DNA of 64,000 nucleotides from Harmothoe impar (Eukaryota; Annelida; Polychaeta; Phyllodocida; Polynoidae): the NCBI GenBank assembly GCA_947462335.1, contig OX381706.1, positions 14,360,784-14,424,783 of the forward strand, read 5' to 3'. Positions 20,684 through 32,640 of the stretch are shown here, piece after piece. The notes under the pieces were generated by a model that saw nothing but the letters and a program-made list of their open reading frames with translations, was not told the DNA's origin and did not search any database. The position numbers and the translations under genes were made by a program. How positions within the stretch are numbered: the stretch's first letter is position 1; each line of letters opens with the position of its first letter.

Positions 20684-20900
20684 ACAGAGAAAAGAAGTAG
20701 AATCACTGTGACTCCCGACTTGATCACTGAAGTAATCTAAAGTGAAACATTAGCAGGACTCTATAATAACTCTATATTGACTCCTATTCTAAGACTCCCT
20801 GATGATTGGGAGGCACTTTAGAGTCGTGGGGAGAGTTATCCCGGTGATCGAGTCGAGAATCTCATTTGGGAGTCACCATGATTCTACTTCTTTTCTCTGT
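20684..20900. mobile_element. MITE with ACAGAGAAAAGAAGTAGAA ends, copy 1
   Basis: Left ACAGAGAAAAGAAGTAGAA and right TTCTACTTCTTTTCTCTGT are perfect inverted repeats. The interior also pairs (CACTGTGACTCC with GGAGTCACCATG-type words). The second copy at 33264-33497 is similar along its length. Confidence 0.85.
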
Positions 20901-21109
20901 CCAATGTAGGATATCCAGAACTCTCCTGATACTGCCCAACTTCAAAGCTGTGTTTATATCTACATCCGGGGCACTATGATGTAAGAGCAGCTGATGGCAT
21001 CAGCATTAGAGCAGCTCAAGCTGCAGGAGGTGCTGATTGGGTCAAGACTGGATTACGGGAAGGGGGAGCATATTTTATATACACGGGTGTGCGGCTGGCA
21101 AGGGTGGCT

Positions 21110-21450
21110 TTTGAGCAAAATCCCTCTAGCCAAGGGTGGTATAAGGGTCTTTTATTCCACCAAAATCCCCCTCACCAATTGTCTTTTCCTCACCAAAATC
21201 ACCCACACCAAGGGTCTAATTTCACCAAAATCTTTTTACCCAAGGGTCTGTTTTCAGCAAAGTCCCTCTACCCAACGTTCTGTTTTCACCAAAATCCCTC
21301 TACCCAAGGTTCTGTTTTCACCAAAATCCCTCTACCCAAGGTTCTGTTTTCACCAAAATCCCTCTACCCAAGGTTCTTTTTTGAGCAACATATTCTAAAA
21401 CATAGGCACTTTTGAGCAAAATCCCTTTACCAAGGGCAAAATCGCTTTAG
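21110..21450. repeat. 32-bp minisatellite, CACCAAAATCCCTCTACCCA unit
   Basis: Six well-aligned 32-bp units run from 21191 to 21382 (CACCAAAATCCCTCTACCCA then AGGTTCTGTTTT), with looser copies on each side (GAGCAAAATCCC...). Two overlapping proline-rich frames arise from the repeat and are not treated as genes. Confidence 0.85.
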
Positions 21451-22614
21451 CAAGGGTTTGTTGGAGCTTCAACCGCACCCCCATGTCAAAATAAAATTGA
21501 GTGCCCCCCGGCTATGAGGAGCCCTGAAAAGATACAAGACCTATGTGTCTGGCTTATATCAGTTTCGCTTTTTGGGTGTGTGCGCCACCCACTTGAGCCC
21601 ACCTGATCCTGATATCACTATAGTTTATACCATGTGGTTCACAGTACTTTGAATGTGATGTTTCTACCCATCAGGATTTCATCATAAGTATGTTTCTTAC
21701 AACATAGCTACAAGAAAAGATAATTAGGTCAGACCAGGTTCTCCCCAAAATGTCCTGTTCTCATTAAAATTTCTCTGACAAAGGTTCACCTTTTCTCAGT
21801 AGATCTACCCCAACATGGTATAGTTCATAGCCCCCCTTCAATATAAAGAGTGCAGGTTTTTGAGGGCTAAATTTGCCTCAAAAGTTTAAGGTCCAGCTCT
21901 ATACCAGTGGCAATTTGTAGCTGGTGTGCATTTACAGAGTGATGCTTGTTGAAGGGTCAGAACACATCAGTCTTATCAGGCTGAAACTATCCATGAGTCC
22001 ATGGATACATTATAAGTAATATGTCCATTACTTCTACACAGACCCGACACAGATCTGACATATCATACACATAGGCAATTCCTGCAATTCCCATCATACA
22101 TAAATATCCCTTTGCTGCACCCTTCCTTCACCCCTAGGTCAGCTGGATCCAGAGCTCCCTGCGATACTGGCCTCTCCCTGCCATGCTGGCCCCTCCCAGG
22201 CACCCCTGGCAATCTGAGCTTCCAATATAGCTTCACCCTCACTACTAACATGCCATTTGTTATTTGCCTTTAGTATATATGTCTTGGGTATTGAGGACTA
22301 ATCGGCTTTTCTGCTTACATTTTCGTCTGCTTTTAAATACTACATAAACAGAGGTCCACAATAATCTGTCTGAATGATAGGTTTCTCCATGAGTGTTGCC
22401 TTGGATCACATCTCATTCGGCTCCGCACTCTGTACCACAGGTGGAGAATCCAGGAGTTCAGACTGATTAGGGTGGATCTCTGTGTTTATTTCATGTGATT
22501 TATTGATTATTCTATCAAAATGTGCATTTAAAGATTGGCTCATAGCTGTTTACATGATGTCATAGTGGAAAGCTGAGTCATTGAGCACAACCAGATCTGA
22601 AAAAGATCCACTAA

Positions 22615-23795
22615 TGGGCTTGTACAAACCGGTTGACGATCAATGAAAAAAAGACAAAAATAGTGACATACGGTACCCAGCCAAAGCTTGACGCCAACAG
22701 GAAAATCACACTGTCAATAGACGGCAAGCAGATAGCTGTTGAGTCGACCTTTGTGTACTTAGGCGTATCACTGGATCAGACCCTGTCACTGAAGCCACAT
22801 ATGCCTAGCGTGAGAAAAAGGGGCGGGTTATAAAATCAGGCAACTCAACAAAATCAGAGATGAGATCGATAGGGAAACAGCGATATCAGTCTACAAAACC
22901 TGTATCCTGCCCACCTTAGAATACTGCAGCTTCTTGTTAGATTCAGCAACAGTGAAAGACCAACAGCACCTACAGACGCTACAAAACAGAGGCCTCCGAG
23001 CTTGCCTGAAGATTAGAAACCCAATGGACATCACCGAAGATGATCTGCACACAGAGTGCAATGCAACAAAACTGTCAAAAAGAAGGGACATGCAGCCGTT
23101 GTGTTTTATACACAAGCTCTCTAAATCGCCCAGATACACTGTGGCTCATGCCCAAAATCGTACACGTGGTGACCAAAACGTCAAGCTGAAACTAGCCCGA
23201 CCCAAGCTGACCTTGTACAAAAAGTCCCCACTGCACCGAGGCAAACTCCTCTGGGACGTGCTGGACCCCAAGATCCAACGTCTTGAGAAGACCAAATGTT
23301 TCAAAAATAGAGTGACTAACCACAATGGTAAACCCCACAGGTTCCATTTGGTCCTGGACACCGTGGGCCTGTAGGATCGTCAACTGTGCACCAGCACGCT
23401 CAGCCACAGGTTTAATATGTGCACAAGCACACCTGTCAGCAGAGATTCTGACGTCTTGTCTTGAACGATTATCTGTCATTCTGTCGTAAAATATTCACTA
23501 CAACATCTATCACACCACGTGCACAAGCACCAGATAAACTTGCTCTAGATGTTAAATAACACCTACTGATAACAAAGTAGCCCTAGGCTACTACATTGAG
23601 ATGCACAAGCACTCACACTTACTGAAATAGGAAAGCGCCAGCCGCCAATATGAATAACTGTCAAAAATCGTCAGTAGCATAACTGATGACCCAGGCCTAT
23701 ATAACAGCATAATATAACAGCACACATATCATAGCATGTCTGAATATTATGTAACTGTGAAGTCATGACAATAAACAAACTTCAAACTTCAAACA
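22615..23795 (+). mobile_element. 5'-truncated, frameshifted CR1/L2-like LINE
   Basis: Encodes the end of a LINE reverse transcriptase and the region after it. Order: WACTNRLTINEKKTK at the start (the segment just after the YADD box), FVYLGVSLD, ILPTLEYC, then LQTLQNRGLRACL, KLSKRRDMQ, and FKNRVTNHN at the end. A frame change near 22830 and the missing N-terminal half make it dead. The 3' end is ACTTCAAACTTCAAAC following AATAAAC, a short tandem tail of the kind CR1/L2 elements have. Its proteins differ from the 38-41 kb LINE, so it is a different family. Confidence 0.85.
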
Positions 23796-23984
23796 TTGAA
23801 AACACGATTCAGTTTCTCCACAAGAATGTGGATAGTGGCCCTTCCCATACAAAACTATATTGATGTTGAAATTTCGTTTTTATCTTTATAAATATCTTTT
23901 GATTATTTTTCCATGGAGATGACTTTGGCCCACTTGTTACAGGGAATTGCTCTTCCAGTTGACAATGGGTACAAGGTAGACCAA

Positions 23985-24115
23985 ACACACTGGAAAATAA
24001 AAGTTAGTGTGGTTACACAGTAGAAACTACTGTAGATCTACCTAATAGAATCTACTGTAGAATGGATTAAGAGTAGAATCTACTGTAGATTTACAGTAGA
24101 CCAAATAAAAAATTC
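23985..24115. repeat. TACTGTA-type repeat
   Basis: Three tandem-like blocks of TAGAATCTACTGTAGAT in both orientations after AGTTAGTGTGGTTACACAGTAG, which also opens the copy at 37135-37330. Confidence 0.6.
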
Positions 24116-24531
24116 CCAAAACTCAAACTGAAACTGTAACAGCCCCTCAGTGCACCCCTCCTGTACGTAGAAGAGAACTACTCCCCTCTGCCACCAGTTG
24201 GTGTAGGAAGATAAGATTTATGACGTCATGGATAGGGCTTTTAACCAGAGGGGGTTAGTTTATCAGTTGGGGGTGAGGTGAGATTATCAGGGCCTGGTTT
24301 CAGGGTGCTGTGGCAGCAGAGAGCAGAGCCGTGTCGTGTGTTAGTGTGTAGCAGTCTGTATACATCCAGCCTGAGTGTGTTGATGCCTGCTGAGTGGGAC
24401 AGGGTGGGGCAGCAGCCTGCCTCACAGAGCACTGCTTGATATATGCATGGGCCTCTACATACTAAGGCAGCCTGAGTGATAGAGCTATACTTGATATATA
24501 TGTGCATGGGTAATCTGTACCCTCGTTCCCA

Positions 24532-24693
24532 AATTATTCTGTAGGAAGGCTCTGGTGACAGCCACTGTGACCTTGAACTTCGATTTTGCTGAGTTTGGGC
24601 AGTCATTGCTGGTAGCTTGTTGGACTCAGTGAACAAGTTTTACCATCAAAATTTACCACAGAGAGCCTTCCTTCACAAGGAATTGGGAACGAG
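24532..24693. mobile_element. MITE with CTCGTTCCCAA ends
   Basis: CTCGTTCCCAAATTATTCTG...GGAAGGCTCT on the left is matched by AGAGCCTTCCTTCACAAGG...TTGGGAACGAG on the right. Interior GGTGACAGCCACTGTGACC and GATTTTGCTG words recur in altered form near 29965-30020, so that site may hold a relic. The minus-strand frame crossing it is not considered a gene. Confidence 0.65.
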
Positions 24694-24874
24694 AATATGG
24701 TAATCTGTCCCATGCTTGATAAATTAGGGCCTCCACAAAGTCATGCTTGACACTCTTATAATCATAGGGCCTGAACACGACCAACCTCCCCCAGAGCCAT
24801 ACTTGATGTATAGGGCCACAACAGAGCAATACTTGCTATCTGATATAGGACCTGTGTATGGGCAGTCTGCGTGA

Positions 24875-25054
24875 CAGAGCCATACTTGATATATGAGGTC
24901 CCTACAGAGCCATACTTGATATATGAGGTCCCTACAGAGCCATACTTGATATATGAGGTCCCTACAGAGCCATACTTGATATATGAGGTCCCTACAGAGC
25001 CATACTTGATATATGAGGTCTCTACAGAGCCATACCTGATGTATGAGGTCTCTA
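24875..25054. repeat. 30-bp minisatellite, six units
   Basis: CAGAGCCATACTTGATATAT then GAGGTCCCTA repeated six times, with changes only in the last two units. Looser single units (AGAGCCATACTTGATGTATA) lie upstream at 24790-24870. Because 30 is divisible by three it makes an artefactual 10-residue repeat frame. Confidence 0.9.
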
Positions 25055-25097
25055 CCTATCAGGTCACCATAACCCTTCGGCTTAAGGAGTGTTTTGC

Positions 25098-25175
25098 TCT
25101 TGTAGCGTCAAAATGATGCACGCATGCAGCTCATGCACCAGAGCTGCATTCATGCATCATGATGGCAAAAGGGGA
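25098..25175. repeat. Family A repeat, core only
   Basis: AATGATGCACGCATGCAGC, then GAGCTGCATTCATGCATCA; one hairpin and no termini. Confidence 0.55.
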
Positions 25176-25384
25176 TGTCACATTAAAGCACTATACACTG
25201 TTATAAGTTAATATACCGTATCGTTGTGTATAAGCGCCGGGGCGCTCTTCAATTTGGCAGGCCTCTTACCCCCGGCGCTGATACAAGAGAGGCGCTTATT
25301 CAGGGTCACGTTTTTAACATTTGGAGGCATCTATACCCTGGCGCTCATCCAAGACCGCTACTCTTTCAAAACCAGGAGCTTTAT

Positions 25385-26735
25385 CTCGACGGTACAGTAG
25401 CTGATACATAGAGTCTACTGTGGTTTTACGGTGTACATGGTCAGTAGAGCTATACTGTTGGGCTACAGTATAAAAGGATGTATTTTTGGTTTGACTATTT
25501 ACAGTGAATGCTGCCCTTAAGTGTTAACACGGTGGCATGCAGGAAGCTGTACCTGGATGGATGGTGCAGTGTGTGGTGTGGTGGGTGGGTGTAGACAGGT
25601 ATGTAGCAGATGGCACCGAGCTCACGCGAGTGCACGGACAAACGTTTTGAGTGTGTCTCACTCAAATCGTAGTCAAATCGAGGCTATCCTACATAGGTCA
25701 ACCTTGCAGAGGATGCACAAAAACCTGAACATGTATGTCTTCAAAATGTCAAAAAAATCGTTAAAATGCATTTTTAGGATTGTTAAAGACATTTTAAAGA
25801 CTACACATGAATTGTGTCGTGGTAAATGGTAGGAGCCAGAGTAAGACTCTGTATAGAATGGTTCTTTCTATATTTGGTGAGGTTTATCAGGTGCAGGCAA
25901 CTCCTGTAAATGACAAGATTAGAAGTTAATTTAGCTGAGCCATAGAGTATACTGTAGTTTTACAGTTTTCGATGGTATATTAGTGTACATGGTCAGTAGA
26001 AGATACTGTTGGGCTACAGTATAAAAGGACGTGTTTTTGGTTTGACTATTTACAGTGAATGCTGCCCTTAAGTGTTAACACGGTGGCATGCAGGAAGCTG
26101 TACCTGGATGGATGGTGCAGTGTGTGGTGGGTGGGTGTAGACAGGTATGTAGCAGATGGTACCGAGCTCATGCGAGCGCATGGACAAACGTTTTCAGTGT
26201 GTCTTAGGGAGTGGTAATTTTTTTTAAACAGGGGGGGTTGGTGGATTTGGTGGGGGGGACCAAAAAAATGTGGACCCCTTGAAGGGGGGGACTAAAGAAT
26301 TTAGACCCTTCTTGAGGGGGGTACCAAAAGAATTTCACCCCTTTTTAGCGGAAAAGCCTGCTCGTTACTATAACTCAAAGTGGTCGGCAGCTTGCCTGAG
26401 GGGGGGACTAAAAGATTTTCGACCCCTCCCGTGGGGGGGACCAAAAAAGTTTCGGCCCGCTCACGCACAAATCCACCAACTCCCCCTGTTGTTAAAAAAT
26501 GACCACTCCCTTACTGAACTCTTACATCAAGGCTATCCTACATAGGTCAACCTTACAGAGGATGCACAAAAACTTGGACATGCATGTCTTCAAAATGTCT
26601 TCAAAAATCGTTAAAGTGCATTTTGAGGATTGTTAAAGACACCTTAAAGACTACACATGAATTGTGTCATGGTAGATGGTTGGAGCCAGAGTAAGACTCC
26701 GTATAGAATGGTTCTATCTATATTTGGTGAGATTT
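25385..26735. repeat. Imperfect tandem duplication, one copy interrupted by a MITE
   Basis: Copy 1 (about 25385-25890) and copy 2 (about 25945-26735) share, in order, CAGTATAAAAGGA, TGACTATTTACAGTGAATGC, GTTAACACGGTGGCATGCAG, CCGAGCTCA(C/T)GCGAG, GGACAAACGTTTT, GGCTATCCTACATAGGTCAA and TGAATTGTGTC. The 304-bp MITE at 26207 is only in copy 2. A fragment of the same sequence recurs at 47360-47405. The TATAAAA in each copy follows TACAGTA words and may be a promoter-like motif; no coding region follows. Confidence 0.8.
26207..26510. mobile_element. GGGAGTG MITE, copy 3
   Basis: Flanked by TTA (26204-26206, 26511-26513). Copy 1 of the surrounding tandem duplication lacks it. Ends GGGAGTGGTAATTTTTTTTA and TTAAAAAATGACCACTCCC. 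Confidence 0.9.
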
Positions 26736-28951
26736 ATAAAGATCCAGGACAAAGATTTTATGAGGATGAAGAAAAGACACCCAGCTAACAACAAAAAACA
26801 AACAAAATGTTATTTTAATTAAGTTATAAAACTTTATATAACGTTATGCCATAGTAAGGAGCCTTAGAGAAACTTTATATAACGTTATATAACATTATAA
26901 AATGTTGTATAACGTTTTTTTAAGTTTTTTTTTTACTGGGCTTGCTTAAAACGTTTGTCCAGGTACCCTGGTGAGCTCGGCCTGTGGAGCGGTATGTAGC
27001 CTGGTAGGGGGCTGTGTAGGTGAGTCGGAGGTGAGTAATTACCACTGGGAGGGGTGAAAGTTGATGAAAGCATGTGTGGAGATATGAGTATACAGGGTGT
27101 ATACAAACAGACACAGCTCCTGGGGAATGGATGGTTTATAGTTGGCTGAAGGGATAGGGTAGATTCACCATAAGTCGGACGCATACCTTGAGACAGACTC
27201 TGATATTTCTACTTACTTCTGTATACATGATTTGTACCAGTGATTTATTGGGAAAAAAATGACACTTAAACATTAACCAAAAGTAAATATATTACACAAT
27301 TATTACACATATATATCAAAAAATATTATACAAGCACAAATTCAGGTATCCGCCTCAAGATATGCGTCTGACTCCAGATGAACCTACCCTATTCTTTCCC
27401 AGATCCTATAAAATGTAAATACTCAAACACTGTGAGTGCTTTACCTGTGAGGTCTTGAATTCAATCCCTATTGGCATCAAGAAATGGGCGAGATGAGGGG
27501 CCAGTCTTGGGCACACAGTTCCCTGTGGTCTTGAAGATAGCCTATATACCACACCTCCACCCGGACCCTGTGGTGCCCCCTGGTGGAGGTAAGACAAGAC
27601 AAGACCACTGTAGTGTAGGTAATGTAAGGTGATGAGAGGTTACTCAGGGTGGGAGGCCCACACAGCTATAGGCACGTGCATGCTAGGATCCTGGTCAATA
27701 CATTCAAGTCATTTGAGGATTGGTCCTGCACATACATACGACTATGTGGGGCACTCTTATATTAGCTTACAGTGCCCAGGAGAGGGGGTAAGACAAATCC
27801 AGACGCTGATATCTGCATTATAACTAAATAACTATATAGTCATTGCCTGCTCAGGACATCTTATTATAGTTCCAGTCATGAAGAATAGGTAAAATGTTTA
27901 AAACTACCCTTTCACCTTTTCATAGAATGCCATTTATTTGATGATCACATGGCATACGAATGACACTTTAATATCTATTTAAAGCCAATACATCAGAGGA
28001 TATGTATATGTTGTTAAATAGACTTAAACAAAAAATTCTGAATTCTGTTGCCATGGCAACAGGCATTCTAAAATGACGATATTTCTAAGTTTCCACTCCC
28101 CTTCTCAACAGAATCACCATAGCAATTAAAGCCACCCCATTCAGCTAGATGTATTGAGAGATGGAGTTTCAAAATGAAAATATCTTGCAAATGAGACCAT
28201 TAGCGACATTGTATCTAGTCTGGTCTGTTAGAAATGGGTATTTGAGATTGTACTGACCTTGATCCCCGAAGGCACGTGGTGGGGGAGGCCCACAGGGCTG
28301 GGTAGGTGAGGTTGAAGTAGGGGGTGCAGGGGGTTCCCCACAGGAACGTGCAGGCATGCTGTGTTCACACATAGCACCAACTGACCTAGTCAGCAGTCTA
28401 CAACTTCTAGTTCTACCCAGTTCCTGTTTCCACAGCAGGGGCGGACCTAGGAATTAAAAGAAAAAAAGGGGGGGGGGTATCAAACGTGCCAAAAAGTCTC
28501 ACGCCATGAGTTGTAAATAGTGGATCAACATCATTAAAAGAATCCAAGTTCTTTTCAAAAGGCGCCCCCCCCCCTAGGCTACACAGCTTCGACATGAATT
28601 AATTATCTAGGAATTACAACCGAGACCCAACCATGATTCTTTGCTGGGTTTTTGCGTGGTACTCCTATAGGGACCAGCAAGCAGGGACCGTAAAGTATAT
28701 TGAGAGTGTTTCAGGACCTCTCCTATCGCACTTTCCGATTGAGGCATACAGGACAAGCAGGGCAGGCAGCATTAGCAAAACTCAGTAAGAGGTCACTGTG
28801 GAAGCTCGAGCATCTATGGTCATGTTGATGTATACCTACCTGGCGGTAGAACTGCCCTCTCCCCAGGTGGACCTCCACTTGAGGGCAATGTGAATACAGC
28901 CAATGATTCACACCTCACAAAGCTGAAACTAACAGATGGTGGTGCCTGTTC
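26736..28951. other. No gene recognised
   Basis: Contains a TTATATAACGTTATA-rich block (26780-26940) bounded by CCCAG and CTGGG, a MITE at 27155-27391 and plain single-copy-looking sequence from 27400. Near 28045 GTTGCCATGGCAACAGGCAT is a palindromic word like those in the 9862-12536 element. At 28440, GCAGGGGCGGACCTAGGAA resembles a hAT-type terminus but has no clear partner. No exon with homology was seen. Confidence 0.45.
27155..27391. mobile_element. MITE with TAGGGTAGATTCACCAT ends, copy 1
   Basis: Left TAGGGTAGATTCACCATAAG then TCGGACGCATACCTTGAGAC; right CTCAAGATATGCGTCTGACT then CCAGATGAACCTACCCTA, the inverted counterpart. The interior (TGATTTATTGGGAAAAAA, ACACTTAAACATTA) recurs in the copies inside both lipocalin genes. 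Confidence 0.8.
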
Positions 28952-29319
28952 TAACCCTCTACAGCCACCATGCCCCTTTGTCGGCATGATGCAGCCCTGG
29001 TAAGTGACTTGCTGCCTTCATGTACTATGCGTGGCATGCAGCATGGGCGATTTACTTGCAGGCGCAATGTATGGTGCATTATAATGCAAATAAGCATGAA
29101 ACATTGAGGCAACGGGCTAGGAATATCTCTTAAAGATGAAATTGGAGTAACTTGTCGGTGCTGCATTGGTGCATCATGCTGACCCTTTACGAGTGTCTTT
29201 ACCCTGTAGGCAGTATGCACTCATGCGGCCCTGACAAGTTACTTGCCAGGGCTGCGCTCATGCATCAGGACGATCAAGGGCATGGTACATTGATGCATCA
29301 TGCGTCCTCAAAGGGTTAA
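28952..29319. repeat. Family A repeat, expanded copy
   Basis: Begins TAACCCTCTACAGCCACCATG and ends GCGTCCTCAAAGGGTTAA. It holds three or four hairpin cores (GCAGCCCTGGTAAGTGACTTG, GACAAGTTACTTGCC and others) rather than two, so it may be two copies inserted into or duplicated within one another. Confidence 0.65.
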
Positions 29320-29364
29320 AGAGCTACCACAAGCTGGTGCTGGCAGCCTGAGGAGTGTGTGAGT

Positions 29365-29765
29365 GGGAGGAGTACAGATGTACTTAAGGGCAGTAGGATC
29401 AGGTCAATTGTCTGCTGCTGGGGAGGAGTACAGATGTACTTATGGGCAGTAGGAGCAGGTTAATTGTCTGCCTGCTGGGTAGGAGTACAGATGTACTTAT
29501 GGGCAGTAGGAGCAGGTTAATTGTCTGCTGGGGAGGAGTACAGATGTACTTATGGGCAGTAGGGGCAGGTTAATTGTCTGCTGGGGAGGAGTACAGATGT
29601 ACTTATGGGCAGTAGGAGCAGGTTAATTGTCTGCTGCTGGGGAGGAGTACAGATGTACTTATGGGCAGTAGGGGCAGGTTAATTGTCTGCTGGGGAGGAG
29701 TACAGATGTACTTATGGGCAGTAGGAGCAGGTTAATTGTCTGCTGCTGGGGAGGAGTACAGGTGA
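29365..29765. repeat. 53-57-bp minisatellite, about eight units
   Basis: The unit contains GGGGAGGAGTACAGATGTAC, TTATGGGCAGTAGGAGCAGG and TTAATTGTCTGCTG. Unit lengths alternate through presence or absence of an extra CTG. No unique spacers are present, so this is not a spacer array. Confidence 0.9.
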
Positions 29766-30116
29766 GTAAGGGAGGGCACCACACACTGCCTTTACTTCCC
29801 ACCCTGGAGGAGGTTCCTGGAAATAACACATCACTCACTCAGTGTGCTCTACTGTAGTCTGTAATAGAGATGGGTTGACTACTAACACACAGACGGGGGC
29901 GGTGGTAGCTTGATGGATCTTCTCACTAGCCTGTCTAGAATAGCTTACTCTCATCTCCGCTTCCTCAGGAAGTCTCTGGTGACTATCGCCATCACCGTAA
30001 ACTGTGATTTTGTCGTCTCTGCTGGTAGGTTGGAACCAGTGAACATGAACCTGAATGTATGATGGGTGTTCCAGCTGCTGTTTAATGGTTCCAAGCTCAC
30101 CACAGGGACTGCCTAA

Positions 30117-30207
30117 GGGAGTGCTCATTTATTCATTACGGGGGGGGGGGGGGTGGGGGGTGGTGAGATTTCGCGGGGAGCTGCGGGCATTTTTTATGAA
30201 CACTCCC
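30117..30207. mobile_element. GGGAGTG MITE, 91-bp internally deleted copy 4
   Basis: GGGAGTGCTCATTTATTCAT...TTTTTATGAACACTCCC flanked by TAA on both sides (30114-30116, 30208-30210). Only the ends and a G run remain, so the termini alone define the family. Confidence 0.85.
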
Positions 30208-30522
30208 TAAGCCCAGCAAAAACTCAAGTTCAATGTAACAGTGGTGTTAACAAGTGCCATTCTGTGCCAGAATATCATGTAAAAAATGCGTTCAAATGAA
30301 AATATGCAAGAAATAGCAAAATTGGTGATATCTTCTTAGAACTGCATGGCCCCTTCTCTTTTGCCTTACAATTGATGAGCCGCTAGTCTCCCTTTTTATT
30401 TATGACCCTGCTCCTCCAATGTAAATGAGGCTACTGTAAGGTCTACAGGGTCTAGTAATTCCAGGATACATAAAGCACGAAACCTGCTGAGGGTGCAGCG
30501 CTACGTTACATGGCACGCCCGG

Positions 30523-30990
30523 GCTAGTTCTCCACGGTGCGTGTGCAAACGTTAAGAGCGCAATCTTAACCTAAGAATTACGATGGTCTTAATTGTCTTA
30601 GAATTAATTTTGACACTACTCCCTAGAGGGCACCACATAGAATTAAGATCCTTTTAATTATCTTAACCTATCTTAATCTTATCTTAAATCATCTTAAATA
30701 TGTTTCTAAGCAAATGAAGACAGCGCCACTAGTAGTGATGTGCCTACACAGTCCATATGATAGGATAGACTAGTTAACTAGTATGTAATGGGGGGCTCTG
30801 CCCCCCAACCCCCGTTTTTTTTCTTTCTTTTCTTTCCTTTTCTAGGTTTATATTGTCTCAGCTGGGTGCAGAGTACATACTGTAAAGGCAAAAATACTTG
30901 CAGGGCGGGCAGGTATACATTAAGACATTTTAAGATGTCTTAATTAAGATTGCACTTTTAACGTTTGTATGCGCACCTAGGAGAGCTAGC
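30523..30990. mobile_element. 468-bp element with GCTAGTTCTCCACGGTGCG ends
   Basis: About 45 bp of left end (GCTAG...GGTGCG, GTGCAAACGTTAAGAGCGCA, ATCTTAA) is matched by TTAAGATTGCACTTTTAACG, TTTG and CGCACC...GCTAGC on the right. The interior has many TCTTAA(T) words near each end and a GGGGGCTCTGCCCCCCAACCC segment in the middle. That segment recurs at 47555-47580 and 52905-52922 as GGGGCTCTGCCCCTGAACCCCC-type words. Confidence 0.7.
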
Positions 30991-31027
30991 ACGTATTTGC
31001 ATTTAGCACGTGGATGTAATAGTAGGA

Positions 31028-32640
31028 AGTGAGTGATAATAGGGGATGTAAGGGACTGTTTACAGGTGTACAGAAAGTCTTATAAATATCAAGTGGTACA
31101 GTGTGAAACAGAAACAAGTGAGTGATATTTGGGGATGTGAGGGGCTGTGCAGGTGTAAAGAAGGTCTTCTAACCCATCTAGTGTTACCTGAATTGAGAAA
31201 TTGAATAGAAAAAAGTGAGTGATAATGGGTGATGTGAGGGACTCTACAGGTGTTAAAGGTATAGATTAAGCCATGAGAGGTTACCTGTGGGTGTGAGGGG
31301 TGGGTGATAATAGGGGATGTGAGGGGCTGTACAGGTCAAGAAGGTCCTCTAACCCATCTAGTGTTACCTGAAGAGTGTACCCAAGTAGCAAACCTAACTG
31401 GGCCCCAGTTGGGCCCCGGTTGGGCTGGCAACTGGGCCCCGGTTGGGCTGCCCGACTGGGGCCCTGCAAGAACGGGCACTGGGCAAATGTCCGGGCCCAA
31501 GCGGGCTAGCCCAAACTGGGCCCCGACTGGGCCCCGGACGGGCCCCACTCTCATATTTTAGGTTTACAACTTACATAATACGGCAGTCTAGTAATTGATT
31601 TTAATTAATATATAGCAATATATTAATCTAATGACTAATATCTAACTGGGGTTAGGACGGGCACAGGTTGGGCTGGCCCAAGTAGGATTCAGCTAGGGTA
31701 TCCCTGCAGGAAACCGTTCATGTCATACATTTTCTACATGAAAATGTATTCATCAGGTTCAAGTCAGCAAAGGTAGGGACTTGTGCAAGTGGCTATTTTA
31801 GTAAGTCAATACAATTTCATCCTAGCCATCAAATCTTTAGCTGATACCTTGGGGATATGTGGGTCCATGTCTTATAGTTCCTTAGGAACCACAGGATAGG
31901 GGTCTCCAGGTTAATACTTCATTTTCTACATTACCTTACACAATATAATGGTAACTTCCATATATTATGCAAACTGCATTGAAATATCTTCATTCTTATA
32001 CATGTATTAACTGCATGGCATATTTTGGCTGTATTGTATTTATGAAGAAGTGATCTTGAATTGGAGGATTTCTCTCTACATGGTATACCGAGGCCATCTA
32101 GTGTCAAAGCGTAGAACCACATGGCCATCTAGTGTTAACGCTGTGAACTACTTGTTGGGAGGCCCACATCAAACCCAACGAAAGCCCAACTATGATTTTC
32201 CAGCAAAATCACCATTACAAAATTTCGAATTAATTTTTTTTAAAGGAGAGTTTGATTCACACTGTTAGGGACTTCCATAAAGCATTTCTGAAAAAGAAAA
32301 TTGGCCCAGTCCAAGCCCACCTAAAGCCCAATCATACATTTCCTACACAATAGTGCATATAACATGTTCATACTTGGAAATTTATTAATAGAGAGCATGA
32401 TTCAAGATGTCAGGGATATTTACAAGGCATGTTATAATATTCACTTAGCCCAACTGGGGCCCCACTGAAGCCCATGGATTTGCCCAGATCAAAACACAGC
32501 CCAGTCTGGCCCAAGGTTTCCCAAGGTAAACCCAACTGGGCGCCAGTTGGGCATGTTACTTGGGTAACAGAAAAATTGAGTAACAAGTACAACAAGGAGT
32601 GAGTGATAATTGGGGATGTGAAGGATTGTACAGGTGTTAG
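31028..32640. repeat. ~95-bp tandem repeat split by two insertions
   Basis: Units start GTGAGTGATAATNGGGGATGT and continue GAGGGGCTGTACAGGTGT, AAGAAGGTCCTCTAACCCAT, CTAGTGTTACCTGAA. Starts are near 31028, 31118, 31215, 31301 and 32598. The GGGCC element (31379-32565) sits inside the fourth unit and a GGGAGTG MITE fragment starts in the fifth. Confidence 0.75.
31379..32565. mobile_element. Element with ACCCAAGTAGCA ends and GGGCC-rich core, copy 2
   Basis: Left ACCCAAGTAGCAAACC, right CATGTTACTTGGGT. The first 170 bp are CTGGGCCCCAGTTGGGC-type repeats; the last 130 bp are their inverted counterparts; the middle is AT-rich. Same family as 5323-6315. Short GC-rich frames on both strands are repeat artefacts. 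Confidence 0.7.

Noticed and set aside
24241..24636. 131-codon minus-strand frame
   Set aside because: Runs across a MITE (24532-24693) and plain repeat, with no recognisable domain or splice context.
24871..25116. Frame with a ten-residue TEPYLIYEVP repeat
   Set aside because: A 30-bp minisatellite necessarily gives an in-frame repeat; no flanking coding signal.
28436..28585. hAT-like element beginning CAGGGGCGGACCTAGG
   Set aside because: The right side (CCCCCCTAGGCTACACAG) is not a convincing inverted partner and no 8-bp duplication was found.
29365..29765. Possible CRISPR-like array
   Set aside because: Units are contiguous with no unique spacers, and the genome is eukaryotic. The AGTCC/GGACT array at 13082-14414 also lacks spacers.
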